A stretch of DNA of 64,000 nt, from NCBI RefSeq assembly GCF_907165205.1, contig NC_058195.1, positions 15,686,001 through 15,750,000 of the forward strand. The letters run 5' to 3'. Positions 11,921-24,900 of the stretch are shown here, piece by piece. Every line of letters begins with the position of its first letter. The first letter of the stretch is position 1. The position numbers and the translations under genes are program-made. Below the pieces are notes generated by a model. It was not told where the DNA came from and made no database searches. It was given only the letters and a program-made list of their open reading frames with translations. This stretch comes from Coccinella septempunctata (taxonomy: Eukaryota > Arthropoda > Insecta > Coleoptera > Coccinellidae).

Positions 11921-12330
11921 AATTTATTCTGGGAGGATTCCGCATCTCTTCATAAACTTTTTAGGGTTTTCACTCCCAATCTCTGAAACAAAATCAATTA
12001 AGAATGAAATCAACGATTTGCTCCTGCGTAAATTCTTGCACTAATTTGTCAGGAGCAAATTAACTAGAAAAAATTGGTGCCTGACAATGAACTCAAAATA
12101 AATAACGTTGAAATTATAATTCTAAGTTGTAACGTTTCGGAGTCTATATCAGACTCCTTCATCAGACGAAAAATCTATTTTTGAAAATCTGAATTGTGGC
12201 TTTTGTTTGACAAATTAGTGCAAGAATTTACGCAGGAGCAAATCGATGATTTCATTTTTAATTGATTTTGTTTCAGAGATTGGGAGTGAAAACCCTAAAA
12301 AGTTTATGAAGAGATACAAAAAAGATTCCC
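11921..12330 (-). mobile_element. Palindromic retroelement-like fragment with hammerhead-like core (copy A)
   Basis: Two 108-bp arms (11943-12050 and 12209-12316) are near-perfect inverted repeats. They enclose a centre with a CTGATGA...GAAAC motif on the minus strand. A second copy (30424-30760) carries the same centre, giving independent support that this is a repeated element. Known family: Penelope-like elements carry hammerhead motifs in their pseudo-LTRs. Assigning this fragment to that class is inference, since no reverse transcriptase is seen. Confidence 0.5.
12134..12165 (-). ncRNA. Hammerhead-ribozyme-like motif (copy A)
   Basis: On the minus strand, CTGATGA is followed by a stem (GGAGTC/GACTCC with loop TGATATA) and then GAAAC. 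These are the two conserved core strands of a hammerhead around stem II. I could not trace stems I and III convincingly, and there is an extra A after CTGATGA, so activity is unproven. Confidence 0.35.
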
Positions 12331-12966
12331 AAAATATACTTAATCCTTTGAAAAGAAAAAGAGATAATGATACTGCATTAGCCGAGAATGTTTACAAAAA
12401 TCTCAAAAAATCAGACAACAAGATAAATCGATCGATTAATAAAAGAACAGATATCGATAATTCAAACAAAGTTTATTATTATTTAATAAATAAAATAAAA
12501 GAAAAGCAGTAAAATCCAGTTCTGTGCATTGCGTTGTTTTCCCTTTCCCTTTCTCAAGATCATGTGGGTCATAAATTTTTGATTACCTACTTCTCCGAAA
12601 TATTCAGTATTCCCTTTTCATTTCTGACTGTATCAAAATGTTAGTCCATCGATAAATCGGCGTCATTCCAAGTTGAGAAGACAACTTCGAGTTGCTACTC
12701 TTATCAGTATTTATTTTTATCTAGTGGTTTAACATGAGTTCCACACAAGTTCGAAAATTTCCTGAGAATAAATAAACAAACAAGGTGTCAAACTTTTCAC
12801 TGATAAAGTTTTGATAAATGAAAGGAAAAAGTCGCAATTCAATTTGCCCGAGATAGAGAGGTTGGAGGTATAAGGAAGTAATAAAAAATGATTTTTTCTG
12901 ACTGGAGCTTGAAAATAGTAAGGGACCATTGTAAAAGTTGGGTAAAGGAAGAAGGAACTACATACT

Positions 12967-13055
12967 GAAATTGAAAGTTTTTAGCGGCATGACAGACAGG
13001 AATTGAATTCTGAAAAAAGTTCCTGTCTGTCATGCCGCTAAAAACTTTCAATTTC
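12967..13055. repeat. Perfect 36-bp inverted repeat, 17-nt loop
   Basis: Positions 12967-13002 are the exact reverse complement of 13020-13055. The loop is 13003-13019. The structure is bracketed by a 12-bp direct repeat, AACTACATACTG, at 12956-12967 and 13086-13097. A transcript from either strand would fold into a fully paired hairpin. Confidence 0.9.
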
Positions 13056-13099
13056 ATTATATTTTCAGACAAAAACTATCATTACAACTACATACTGTT

Positions 13100-14780
13100 A
13101 TGTACAGCAGAGAAGCAATATTGATTTCTAGAGTGGACGATTGGAGAGAACATTCATTTATTGTTTATAGCAATTAGGTAATATATAGATTATTAAATTT
13201 AGTATTATTCAATATTATTGCCATCGGGCTAAGTTCAACTCTTTCTCCTGGCGTCAATATTTCTTCTATACATCAATTAACAAGCCAAATAACTGATGCT
13301 AACTCTGAACTCGTTAGTTCTATTTTTAGACCTAAGTTCATCAAGGTCAGAGCGAGTTTCGAATGTCTTCATGACTTCCCATTTCTCCTGCTTTTTTCCT
13401 TTTTTTAAATTCGTCTACACACTATACACGTACTATATATTGATTAATCCATTTTTTTTAATTAATTATTACGAAAAACTGATGTCTGTATGAGCAGTGT
13501 GGCACATTGCATACAGAAAAAAATACTAATTCTTGGGAACTGTAGACTGGGGTAGAAAGAAAACTCTTTTCAAACCAGTCAAGTTTTCGATAACTCTTTT
13601 TTTTCTTGAATACTGCAGTCTGTACTGTGTTACCAATAATTCACGCAATAATTAGTTACTTAGATTACAACCTTGTATGTCTATAATTGTTATTCAGGTT
13701 TTTCAGTGTATAAGTAGTCAAAACATATCGAATGAAAAATAACGAAATCAGTTGATCCTTTTGACAATATGCTTCTCAATTTTAAAGAGACATGAAAAAC
13801 CTGTTTCAAATAAAACAATAAACATAAAAAATTTCTTTTTTGGAAAACAAAGGAAAAATTCACCAAATATTTCAAGCAATCGAAAGTTATGTCAAATTAC
13901 GAGGGCAAGAGTCGGTAAGAGTCCATGAGACAAACCAGAAATATTTTATGGGAATACCTACACATTCTTAGCAAAAAGGCCAATAAATAATTTTTCTGAT
14001 TGCTGGTGCCAACTAGCATGCTGCATAAAATATCTGTATTCATGGTTTATTACGAGGTTTATTCAATAGTTATGATAATTTCAGGATGAAAATAGAGTAA
14101 TGTATTTTGTTAAGAAAACATATTTGCTCGATTATTTGTATAATTATTTGGCGTTCTACGACATCGTCTGTTTTTTTCATATTTGAGACAAAACATGATC
14201 AAAACTAAGTATTAACATGAACTGATTCGAAAGGTTTTATGCGTTTATACTTATTTTATATTTTTTATACATTTATATTTATATTGATTTTACCCCGAAT
14301 AAAATGAATTGAAGAAATGCTATTCAATTATTATTATTATTACTATAGTGCAATAACATAAGTGGCTTGAATTCTTAACACATACAAATCTACTAAATAT
14401 AATCTCAATATTTATTAGTAATATATATTGAAAATTGTAATTATACAATAAGTTCAATGAATACATATTTTGATAGAAACTCGGATAGAAATCACTATTT
14501 GAAATAATTGTTTTTAAATCTGTCGAACAAAATTCGAGAAGAAACCATTCATAAAAGATTTCATCTGAACTCATTATTTTTTTTTATAAATCACAATTCA
14601 TTTCCAAATGGCGAAAGATAAAAATATTCTTGATGAAGATTAGATGGGATGCAGTCCTTCGGTACCCACCATATTCCTATTCTTTTCTTTCATTTTTGAC
14701 CGTAGTACCACGTTTATCCCAATATTCATTCAATTAGAAAATCATTTTCAGTTTATTAATGAAAATTATTAGAAAAATTA
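13100..14780. other. AT-rich DNA, no gene recognised
   Basis: Mostly A/T with microsatellite-like stretches (for example TTATTATTATT at about 14330-14343). No open frame here has recognisable protein features. Confidence 0.45.
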
Positions 14781-15082
14781 GCATTCGTAGCTAAGTGGTT
14801 AAAGCGTCGGCTTAGTATATTGCAACGGCAAGGTACTGAGTTCAATTCCAGCCTAGGGAAGAAATTTTCTAGTCGATACGGATACAAAACACCATTCACT
14901 GTTGGGTTAAAATAAACAGTGCTGTGCCTAAAGTGGCGTAAGGACACAGTAACAAACTGTGTGCAGAACACAACTGGTTCTCCGAACTCCTACATGCTCA
15001 CAGAGAGAGTAACAGAGCTTCTGAGGGGCACTCCGGTACCTACTGAGAATCAGGATGAAATAATAATGAATAATGATAAATG
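14781..15082 (+). mobile_element. tRNA-derived SINE
   Basis: The 5' part resembles a tRNA. It has an A box, TAGCTAAGTGG, at 14788-14798 and a B box, GAGTTCAATTCC, at 14838-14849, with spacing suited to an RNA polymerase III internal promoter. A unique body of about 200 bp follows, ending in an A/T-rich simple tail with repeated AATAATG (about 15055-15082). The head cannot be folded into a clean tRNA, so this is a SINE rather than a tRNA gene. Confidence 0.65.
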
Positions 15083-16285
15083 ATTTCAATACCTTGATAT
15101 TTCTTATGATTTTAAATGAAATCTCTAATTGATGTAGAAACTCACAGAGGTTTTGAAGTGTATCCACTTGAAAACATTAAAGGCTACAATCGTCGTTTTT
15201 GTGGAAAAAGTAATGTCAAAATTACTTAACCGTAATTATGTTCCTTGAGAACTGGTGAATTACTTAAAGATCCACTCATAAAAAAGTTGTTTGGATATAA
15301 AATGATTGGATTATCTTGATATGTTATGATTTTGTCTGTTGAAAAAAATAAGCTTTTCGACTTCACAACGAACTGATTTTAGGCAAATTAACACATTATT
15401 CGAAATATTTTTCGAATGGATTTTTGCACATGTGAAAGTATGAATTGTTATTCTCGACATTCCGAATAGAAATCAAGGAAAAATAGTAGCTTTTCCTGAA
15501 ATTCATCTAAGACGTTACGTAACGGTTTCAAAATTGCATTATAGCACTAAAATACTTCACAACGTTGAATTCTGTCAGTACGCTGGCAACATTTCAAAGG
15601 TAATTACTGGGGCTATTTCGGTTAAACTGGGAAAAACACAAGGAAAACACGTCAAGGGTGTGAAACTGGAAAAAAACAAGGATAATCAGCAGCGAAGAGC
15701 ATCATCCTTGGAACGTTTGAGATCAAAGGCAGTTAGCAATAGCGTCAAATTGCAGGAATGCATAATTTTCTTATATGAACTAAAAACTTATTTTCACTAA
15801 CATGAGTTAATAATTAAACCACGACCACATGAAAATCCTGTAATTCAGATTTCAGTTGAATTCTAGGTTTTCATCAGGTATCGGCCATATCAATTCAATA
15901 TTTTCTTCATGAGAAACAACTCAGTAGCTTATGTTCATGGAAGAGGTAGGCAGCGTAGTACAACAGATGCTCAAGATCTCCTTTTGATAAAATCAATGCT
16001 TGGAGTACCTAATCTACATATCCTGTTCAATAGATTGGATCACTAAAGGTTGCCACAAGAGTACAATATCACTTTTATTGTATGAAAAAAATATGATCGA
16101 TTGATTGAGAATACACATATTAGCCCCCTCGGTTCATATGACCACGAGGCGCCACTGGTGAAAAAAACAATGGCAAAGCTTTAAAGGTGCCTACAGATTA
16201 CTTTGACGTGATGTGGGACCACGTCATAATGCGCATGATTCAAAAATCTACTTATCATAGGGTTCTGTACAGTAGCGTCCAAATT
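15083..16285. other. AT-rich DNA; one right hAT-like terminus
   Basis: At about 16108-16150 the sequence reads ...GACCACGAGGCGCCACTGG, resembling the right terminus of the 25.5-kb hAT element. I found no matching left end. An 88-codon open frame at 15534-15800 shows no recognisable domain and I do not call it a gene. Confidence 0.4.
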
Positions 16286-16289
16286 GTTC

Positions 16290-16871
16290 TGACGTGACGT
16301 GGGAAAATAATTTTTCATAAAATATCTTTGACACGTCAGATTTTCAAATAACCATTTCAACCGTTTCCCAAAAAAAATTATTTTAAGTACCTACTTGAAA
16401 ATAAAAATGGGTATTTAAAATTTGAAGCGTTTCGTTTCTATTGCATAAGTTGGCAACATCGACTGAAATATGCGTTGATAATAAAGGACAACAAATACAC
16501 TATCTTGATGAGATAGACAAAGATGGCTGTCTATGAAATCTGCCACGAACGAAGAAGATCGTAAAATTTTATGGGATTTTTATGGCCGGTTGCTGTTGAG
16601 GCTCGCCAGTGAGTACGCGCCTTATGATGGCTGTAAATCAACAGCTGTTATTTTATGAAAAAGCCATTGTTCTTTTCATTTCTAGTAGGCGCTGTTGCCA
16701 AATCGTAAACTAGAAACGAAGCAATTTGAATTTTAAAACCTCATATTTGAAGAATAATTTTGAATATTTTCCGCGGTGCATTTGAAAAATTCATGAATGA
16801 AACTCATAAAGTTTAATCTTTCATACGCTTTGATAACCCAGATTGAGGAGAATTCCCCATTGTACTAATTA
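16290..16871 (+). repeat. Dispersed repeat family R1, copy 1
   Basis: Shares long stretches with 36661-37125 (same strand) and 52057-52620 (opposite strand), including AAAGGACAACAAATAC and the following GATGAGATAGACAAAGATGG. One end reads GAGGAGAATTCCCC; the other end in copies 2 and 3 reads GGAATACTCCTT, so the termini are weakly inverted. No coding capacity. Confidence 0.7.
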
Positions 16872-19150
16872 TTGAGAATTATTGGTGCACTTGAATTGTG
16901 TTTATGGGTTTTTCTACTACTTGTGTTCATGTGTTCTAGTCTATTTCTAATTTCAAATTATTTTTTACGGCCAAAGAAGTTACTATTAGCATTCCTATGG
17001 TTGCGCGGAGTTGAATCAAGCCTATTTGTGTTTGCATAATATTTGTTGCCTTTATCGGTCATTTAACCTTTTTTCCATTATGGAAAGGTGATCACTATTA
17101 ATCAGTGGGTTCATTGCGAAGAGAATTCAAAAAATACACTGTTAATTCTTGAATTTCTATTCGCACTAAGTATGGCGGCTCTAGTTCTATTGTATTCAGT
17201 TGCCGTCAAGTGTGCCATGGAATTCTGAGACTTTTGTATTTGAGCCTAATGCCCGAGATAATGCCTGACTAAAAAATATTGTTTTCTTGAATTCTGTCTA
17301 CAAATTCAGAATCGTTTTTTGGTGAAAATCAATCATGACAACTTCCTTATACATACAGACCATTCTCAGTCATAATTCCATAGCCTACTTGTCGATAAAA
17401 TTCGAAGAACACTCGGTATTTCACCACAAGTTTCCAATTGTTAAACCCTCGGTTAAACCTCTGCAATAACTCTTCAACAATCACAAATCTAATCTGCGAG
17501 AATGGACTGAGAAGAGAGTTGAGTGAACTCACAATCTTCATCTCGGTATGGAGGAGCTACATTATTCATACAATGGATTGGTAAAAAGCTCAAACCATTC
17601 AAAATCGATCGAGAACATATTTGTGGGATAATGATCGCATCCGTTTTTTCTTATGTATCTGATGACCTGAGATTGTTACCACCAGACAGAGCTGTGCCAA
17701 AGCACTATGCTTCCAAACGCTTTTAGAGCACTTTCTAAAAGGTGTACTTAGAGCTTAGTGATTCAAACACTTTATGGAAAAACATAGTGCTTACTAGGAC
17801 TCGAATTTCTCCTTATCGTATGAATTCGAGTAATACAAATATGTTATTTGAATATTCCAATTATTCCGTATAGTTTGTGAATGATTCAAATTAGCACCTT
17901 TTTTTAAATGCAAAATATTTATTTTGATATCGCATTTTGAATACTTTTTTTCGAAATGTTTTTCCTGGTGTTTTTTCCCATTTAATTTCAGCTTAATATC
18001 TTAGAATTTCAAAATTGATGACACTAACACTTAGACCTTGTATTGAATGCCTGTTATTTTGAAACTCCAATTATTTTACTCTTGTTGAGAATAGCGCATT
18101 TAGCTAAAAAACCTTATACTCCTATTATGATAGTCGTGTTTCTGTTGAAGAAATCGTTCTTTTTCTATTTTTAACGCGAAATAATTGATGATGGAAAATC
18201 TATAATAAATAAACAAAACTTATTATCATATTATTTTCCTTTATGAAATCTTGAAATAACTTCACGATAATAACAATCACCCTATCGTTAAGAAGACATT
18301 TTGAACTCGATTTTGAATTATTTTTTTCATAAAAGTTTTTTTTTGCTTCACTCTGTTTCCAATTCGTCAATAATGAGTCGTCTTAAACATACAAAGAATG
18401 TTTACGAATTGAATACAGATTATATCTCAAAAAAGCGGTGAAAAATCGATGCTCAGTACTTGGACTCCTTATTTTTAGTGATAGCTAGAGCTCTGGAAGT
18501 TACATGCATTTAATTCTATGATTTTTCATGTCAGCGCCTCCTGTAACCTGTAATTTCGCGCCCCTGGGCACGTGCCTCCTTTGCCGTATAGATAATCCAA
18601 CTTTATTTATAGGAATTGAACTTTCTGCCAAGTTCGGTACAAGAATTTTTGTGTTTTCTACCAGAACTTTATTTTCGTAAGCCACTGTTAGTTTGAAAAA
18701 ATGTGAAAACGGCGAGGAAAACGGGCTTCGTTGTTAAACTGAACTATATGGTCTCCTGCAGTTTTGTCGTCTCTGCACTCTCTGCTACCGATTTCGAGAA
18801 AAAAATGTTCTCTCGAAATCCTCAGAAAAATCCAAATTGTAATAAAAATTCAGTTAGTAAGCAGAAGTGAATAAATTCATTGTTAGTTTTGACCAAGGTT
18901 TTGACACATCGAATAAAACTCTTGTGTTGTAAAGTATAGATGCTAAGAAAAAAATTTAAAAAAAATTCTAACTTTAACACCCTGTACCACGAAAACGAAT
19001 CGTTTGCGGTACCATGTTTATGAGACTTCTTTTTCATTGAAATTACTCAAGATCTCCTCTTTTCGTTTTTACCTCCAATTTAGAAATAATGTAATACATA
19101 TATGTATTTGCAGAGTATTTGCTAATTTGGTAATTTATTAATACATACTC
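16872..19150. other. AT-rich DNA, no gene recognised
   Basis: Several 60-70-codon open frames occur (for example 17523-17726 plus and 18500-18685 minus) but none has recognisable domains or codon character. CGTAAGCCACTG at 18676-18687 resembles a hAT-type terminus without a visible partner. Confidence 0.4.
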
Positions 19151-19153
19151 AGT

Positions 19154-20362
19154 TACGAGGATATATTGAAAAATTCTTAGCCTACTATAGAACCAAACAA
19201 TATTTCAATGTCAATATATTTTATTACTCAGCATATTCTTCTCTTAATTTGATACATTTATTACAGCGAACCTGCAACGTCAACCTTTCAAAAAAATGTT
19301 TCTTCTTGCTCTGCAAACCAGACCTACACAGCTTTTATTAGCTCCTCGTTGAAAGAAAATTTACGACCTTTAAACTTTTTTTCAGTTGAGGAAAGAGATG
19401 ATAGTCGGATGGAGCCAAATCTGGTGAATAAGGGGGACGTTCTAGTAATTCAAACCCTAAATCACGAATTTTGTGCATGGCAACATGAAATTTGTGTGCA
19501 GGGGCGTTGTCCTGCAAAAACAAAACACCTTCGGATAGCTTTCCGCGTCTTTTCTCTTTAATTTTTTCCCGTAGAGTGGTCAGTAATATCAAATAGTAAT
19601 CTCCGGTTATTGTTCTACCCTTATCCAAAAAATCATCATGATTACTCCATGGCAATCCCAAAAAACTGAAGCAAGAACTTTTCCTGCAGATTTTTGGACA
19701 CGAAACTTCTTAGGTCTTGGAGAACCAGTGTGTCGCCATTCCATCGATTGTTGCTTCGTTTCTGGATCGTAGAAAATGTAGAAATGTACCCAAGTCTCAT
19801 CCATACAACAATTCGGTTTAAGAAGTATACATCGTTTTAAAATCGAGCATAGATCGAACGCGATGCTTCTACCCTTGCACGCTTTTGGTCAACATTCAAA
19901 CATTTGGGGATCCATTTTGCAGCAATTTTTCTCATGTCCAAATTGACGTGAACTATATGATGAACGCGTTCGTATTCAGTGCTTCAGATATCCGTTTCAG
20001 CCCAATTCGGCGGTCTGATAAAATCAAGTCATGAACTGCAGCGATATTTTCGGGGACTGACACAGAAACTGGCCTTCCCGATCGGTCATCATCTTCAATG
20101 GAATATTTACCTCTTTTGAAGCTGGCAGTCCAATTTTTCACGGTCGCATACGAAGGAAATTGGTCACCAAGGGTATTAAGCATATCTTCGTAAATCTGCT
20201 TATCTCTTAACCCTTATAAATACAGGTACTTAATGATGACTCGATACTCCAATTTTTCGATTTTCACACTTTCGGTGGACATCTTTCTTTTAATTGGTAA
20301 CGCAATATTTTTTTTATGTATGGAACTGGTCTAGGCTAACTAGATATCAATACATCCTCGTA
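19154..20362 (-). mobile_element. Mariner element, decayed
   Basis: The ends are inverted repeats: TACGAGGATATATTGA at 19154 and the inverse of TACGAGGATGTATTGA at the right, with further similarity through TTAGCCTA. TA is present at both ends. The ~1.2-kb length fits mariner. The element contains the broken transposase described separately. Confidence 0.8.
19338..20282 (-). pseudogene. Mariner transposase pseudogene (DD34D type)
   Basis: Mariner transposase catalyses cut-and-paste transposition at TA sites. Reading on the minus strand, the start is at 20282 (MSTESVKIEKLEYR). An in-frame TAA interrupts the N-terminal helix-turn-helix region after about 22 codons. The next open piece (20183-19953) carries the GRP linker (DDRSGRPVS). 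After frameshifts come VMDETWVHFY (first catalytic Asp), FLQDNAPAHK (second) and YSPDLAPSDYHLF (third), as in mariner DD34D enzymes. At least one nonsense codon and two or more frameshifts make it inactive. Length and domain order otherwise match a full mariner transposase of about 345 residues. Confidence 0.9.
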
Positions 20363-20589
20363 GGTAAACTCATCTTCAACCAAATCTCCAAGGAAACCTT
20401 TATTATTGTTGCATTCGGCACTTGCTTCGAACATAGATAGCCGTTCGTTGTCTTATTAATTAGAATAATGTTCAGAGATTTCCTAAACATCTATACCAGC
20501 TACCCCAATATCCTAAACTCCACACATCACGCCAACACCGCTGAAGCCGTAGGCTAATGGAATTTTTAATATCCGCCCACCCCAGCACT

Positions 20590-20620
20590 GATGCGTGAAC
20601 TGGTTAGGTTAGGTTAGTAT
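20590..20620. repeat. Short TTAGG-like run
   Basis: GGTTAGGTTAGGTTAG sits at about 20603-20618. A similar run is found at about 45792-45806. TTAGG is the usual insect telomere repeat, but three copies are too few to infer telomere origin. Confidence 0.35.
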
Positions 20621-20960
20621 TACAAACGGTCGATACCCAAATAACAGTAGGGGTAGGTCTCCTGACGACCATCCCTATCTGGTTGCTCGTTGTTTTACCC
20701 CTTCCGTTGATTGTGAGGACATTTCGTATTGAGCTGGACAAGGTTTGAGGAATTCCACAGCGCAATTCGAAGGAATCATTGAAATTCAACAAATATCAGT
20801 TCAATTGAGAATTTTTTTTTGGCAGTCCGTAAAAGTTTATTCCAGATTGGAACTCCTGTCGAAAATCATGATATAACCCTTTCCGGTAGTTAAGTGTGCA
20901 TGTGCTAAGGTCTTATTTTACGGCCTATAGCCCTCTCTATAGCCTATAGGCTGACACATG

Positions 20961-21940
20961 GGTGTATATATGTTACCGGCAATGTGTATAATTCAGGCAG
21001 TCTATATACAATGCCTAGGCAATGTATAGAATGTCTGGGTGTTCTAGGCAATGTATGAAATTATTCGAATGCGTTTTGTCCATTTCCTACTTCACCTAGG
21101 CCGAGACCTAGGCATTGTATACAATTCCTAGGCATTATATAAAATGCCTGCTAGTCTGCTGGGAACGAGGCTGGGAATGTGTGAATTGAAATTATTCAGG
21201 TGTGAATTCATTATCTTATCCGAATGGTATATATGTACTATTATGTTTCGTGATATGTAATTGAAATTATTTTATGATTGTTACATTAATTTCTTTTTTT
21301 TTTTTTCATTTCCCAGTTCATTTCCTCTTTTGATGGGAGACCGAAGAGATAGAGAGATATCTGAAAATCCATTCTAAACAAAAATTATTAATGTTTTTAG
21401 CGAGGTTTTCAGTTGGAATGATTTCCGAAATACTATTCATACTCTAAGTTAAGAACCTAATATTTTGAGAAATTATGGCATTTACATACCAATAAGAAAT
21501 AGAAAGCTGAAAACAGCTTTTTGGCCACCTGGTATTTGAGGTTATTGGTATGTAATGCCATAATTTCTCAAAATATTTGGTTGTTAACTCAGTGTTATCA
21601 ATACGAGTATTAATAGTAAAGTAGTTCCGAAATCATTCCAACCAAAAACTAAAATGATTAAGTTTTTTGATCCTAGATATGTTTATCTACTTTTCATTTA
21701 AAATGATCAGAGACACTCGTTGATCGGCCGCCATTTCAATGAATTCGCAACGAAAGAACACGCTCTTTAAATCGTCAGACTTCCCTCTTCAATGAGATCT
21801 TACCTTGAAGACATTGCCTGCTAGGCGTTAGACATTCTATAGAATGCCTAGGCAATGTATGAAATGAATAATATTTCATACATTACCTCACCTTTTCAGG
21901 CATTGCCGGATTATACACATTGCCGGAAACATATACACCT
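20961..21940. mobile_element. Nested palindromic element, ~1 kb
   Basis: The outer ends are inverted: GGTGTATATATGTTACCGGC at 20961 and its diverged inverse ending near 21940. Inside each end are several copies of short CAATGCCTAGGCAATGTATA-like motifs. A second, tighter inverted repeat lies within (21411-21494 against 21542-21643), sharing TTTTGAGAAATTATGGCAT. No coding frame; probably a non-autonomous foldback-type element. Confidence 0.6.
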
Positions 21941-24900
21941 CGATATACACTCTTGTTTCATCAGCGGCATTCTCGGCGGCATTAGATGCCCTTTTTTGCC
22001 TAGTATTTTGACAATATGGAAATTTGTCTTCAATTTCAAACTAATTTCCTGTGAAACAGTTTTAGTGAACTTAGTAATATAAAAAAAGCATTAGATATTT
22101 CTTAACAGGTGTTTATATCTGACTCTTGCTCGATATTTATATCGTACAAAGAAGGATATAAACTGTCGAATAGAATATTAATTATTGATTTCTGCATTTC
22201 CGCAATTTTACGACACATGGCTATTTAAAAATTTCGATATTGAGCTATATAAATAATAATATTACTATGAGCGAGATTATGAGTAATATCTCGGAGTATA
22301 TCAATATGAATCTGACCATTTCAACATCTATAAGAGCAAGCAAGCATGTATATAACTTGACAACAAAATCATCCAGTTTTGAAACTTTAAAAGCATTTTT
22401 GATCCCCGATCCATATAATCGACAAGTTTTTTAGCTTTCCGACGCATGCAAAACAACTCCCATTTACCTCATCAAATTCAATATATTTACTTTCATTCGA
22501 TATATACCTACCGAATCATTGAAATTTAAGGAATTTTCAGTTTCAATCAGTTTGTTACAATATGGCAATTCTAATATCCACATTATCTGCAGACAGGAAG
22601 CTTCAAATACTTTCGGCTTAAACAAGGGATAATTTCGGAGATTATTCCTCAGGTTAAGTTGAGAACACTCAGGTTATAAATATGTGTAAAAGTAGTTCCA
22701 TTTCTTTCACTTTATAGTAAACCCTCGAGTAAACCTGAGTAGGCAGTATAAGGTAAGGGTAACCAATGTTACCATAGACCGAGCCATAGATCTATTTTTA
22801 AATTTCTTATCGTTCATTAGTGGTTATTCTGTAAGATTTATTTTAATCTCCAACACGTGCATGTTAATTTTCGCAGATATTAACAAATGAGGATATTCTG
22901 TAAGAATAACATCGAATTGGGCAAAATAAGAACGCGTGCTTATCCATACAGAATGACTTCAGTTTTTAAGACATAGTGGGTATATTGTAACATACAGCCG
23001 AATTCGCAACATATATTTTTGTTTCTTCAAGGCTAAAAGATATAAAACATGATCATTTTTATTATGAAAAATAATGATAGAGAATCACAATATAATTTAG
23101 ACATTCAGATACTCGTTCAGATACAACACAATATACAAGAGCCAATTATGCATTCCACGAGGTTTTGCAAAAATTGATTGAAAAAGACACAAAAAATTGC
23201 ATCTTTGTGTCCGATATCAATTTGATATACACGGACTTCTTCTTTGATTAGTGAGTTTCAATTAGGATTGTGGCTCTATAATGGCCCATCGGGTTGAGTA
23301 TAAGTATATTGATGTTTCTCTTTCTTTTATTGAATGTTATATTATGCCTCTAGCATCTATCTATACAATTGAGTGCAAAAAAAATTAGACTGCAGGTTGC
23401 ATCATAATACATATCCCGAGACATATCCAAATTAAAAACATTTACATAATTCATGTATTCGTTTTATTCCATCCATTTCTTCATTATTTATGCTATTTAT
23501 TCAAATTCAATTCATTCTTATTGATTGCAATATTAGTGAATATTCCGAGGAAAATGCTGTCATAATTTTAAGCCTATAAAAAATGAGAAGAAGTAAATTG
23601 AATTTAATTAACCGCTATCACAGCTGCACATTCACTACATAAAGATTAATTACGAATTTTAAAAACTTAATTATAGCTTTTTTATTTCTTAAACAAACGC
23701 CACTTTGTCCAGGGCACGTTGTTTTAAATTATTCTTACTGCGCCTTTAGGAGGATTTTCTCGTGGGCAAATACGAGGGTAAATCGAGGGGTAAATACTTC
23801 TGTTGAGCCATTTTGATGTCTGCCTTCAAATCTTTCGAACTTTTCCATTCATTCATTTAACCAGGAAGTTTGAACAATTATACAAAGTTCAAATAGTTTC
23901 TCTTTCAAAGTGTAAATATGAGACTCGGATGTGGTTCATTATATTTTTCTCGTAAAATCAATTGAATATTTTATGATAATTAGTCTGAGGAAGACTTATT
24001 TTACTGTCATAAGCAGAATATAAAGAATAAGGTTGTGTCATATCGAAAAAAACCTAGCGAAAAACTCAACTTACACAGAAACACAATACACCTAAATAGG
24101 AACAAAACTCGAAACATACATATAATTTGTTGATTAAAAACTGGATTTCCAATAGCAACTTTTGTTTCCAATTCAGTTATCTTCGCTTTCAATATATATT
24201 TTTGATTATTTCATTCGATCAACAGCTGTAATCAAGAACGTTCAATGGAAAGCAGTGCATTAGTCAGGCAAATTGAATTTTTCTGAATATGATAAATGAA
24301 AGATCTACAAAACGCACGTTGAAAAACAGGCTTTGATAAACGATCATAAAAACTAGCCAGTGATACTTCTTTACACGATGAATACAACCCAAAAAAATAG
24401 ATCAGAATTCAAGAAATAATTTCTATTGCGGATTTATGTAAATCGGGTTTTTCGTTCGTATCACCGAATTCTCCATGTTACACAACGAACACATATCAAA
24501 TCCTTTTAGTATTCCCCATTCAAAAAACAACAATGGGGAACCTATTTAAAAGTCCTGATTGGATGGCTTATTTATGCAGATAATCCTTGTAGGGTCGTTT
24601 TTGAGATTCCAGACGCTTCGGGCATTAAGTGAATTGGAGTCAACTGTTTTTCCAAGAAAGATTATATACCTGGAGTGTGTTAGTTATTCTCGGTCATTCA
24701 GGTAGATTTGGCTGGTCAAGATAAGTGACTGGAATTCAGTTCTGACAAGAGGTCAGTTTTCGGAAGTGGATATAAATTGGGTTTCATGATGTAACTTAAG
24801 TTTGTTTCGTAACCTCAATTTGGTGTGAAGAAATAAATCCAATGAAGTGGGTACCTGATCACCACTTACAAAGGGACCAATTATAAGAGGTCAAAACTGA

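Noticed and set aside
12246..12512. 88-codon Lys/Asn-rich frame on the plus strand
   Set aside because: It starts inside the inverted arm of the hammerhead-like element and continues into AT-rich DNA. There is no domain, and Lys/Asn/Ile content is what AAA/AAT-rich DNA gives by chance.
14785..14860. A functional tRNA gene
   Set aside because: A and B boxes are present, but the acceptor ends do not pair and a SINE body with a simple-repeat tail follows.
20600..20620. Interstitial telomere
   Set aside because: Only about three GGTTA units here and again at about 45.8 kb; too short to support a fusion or healed break.
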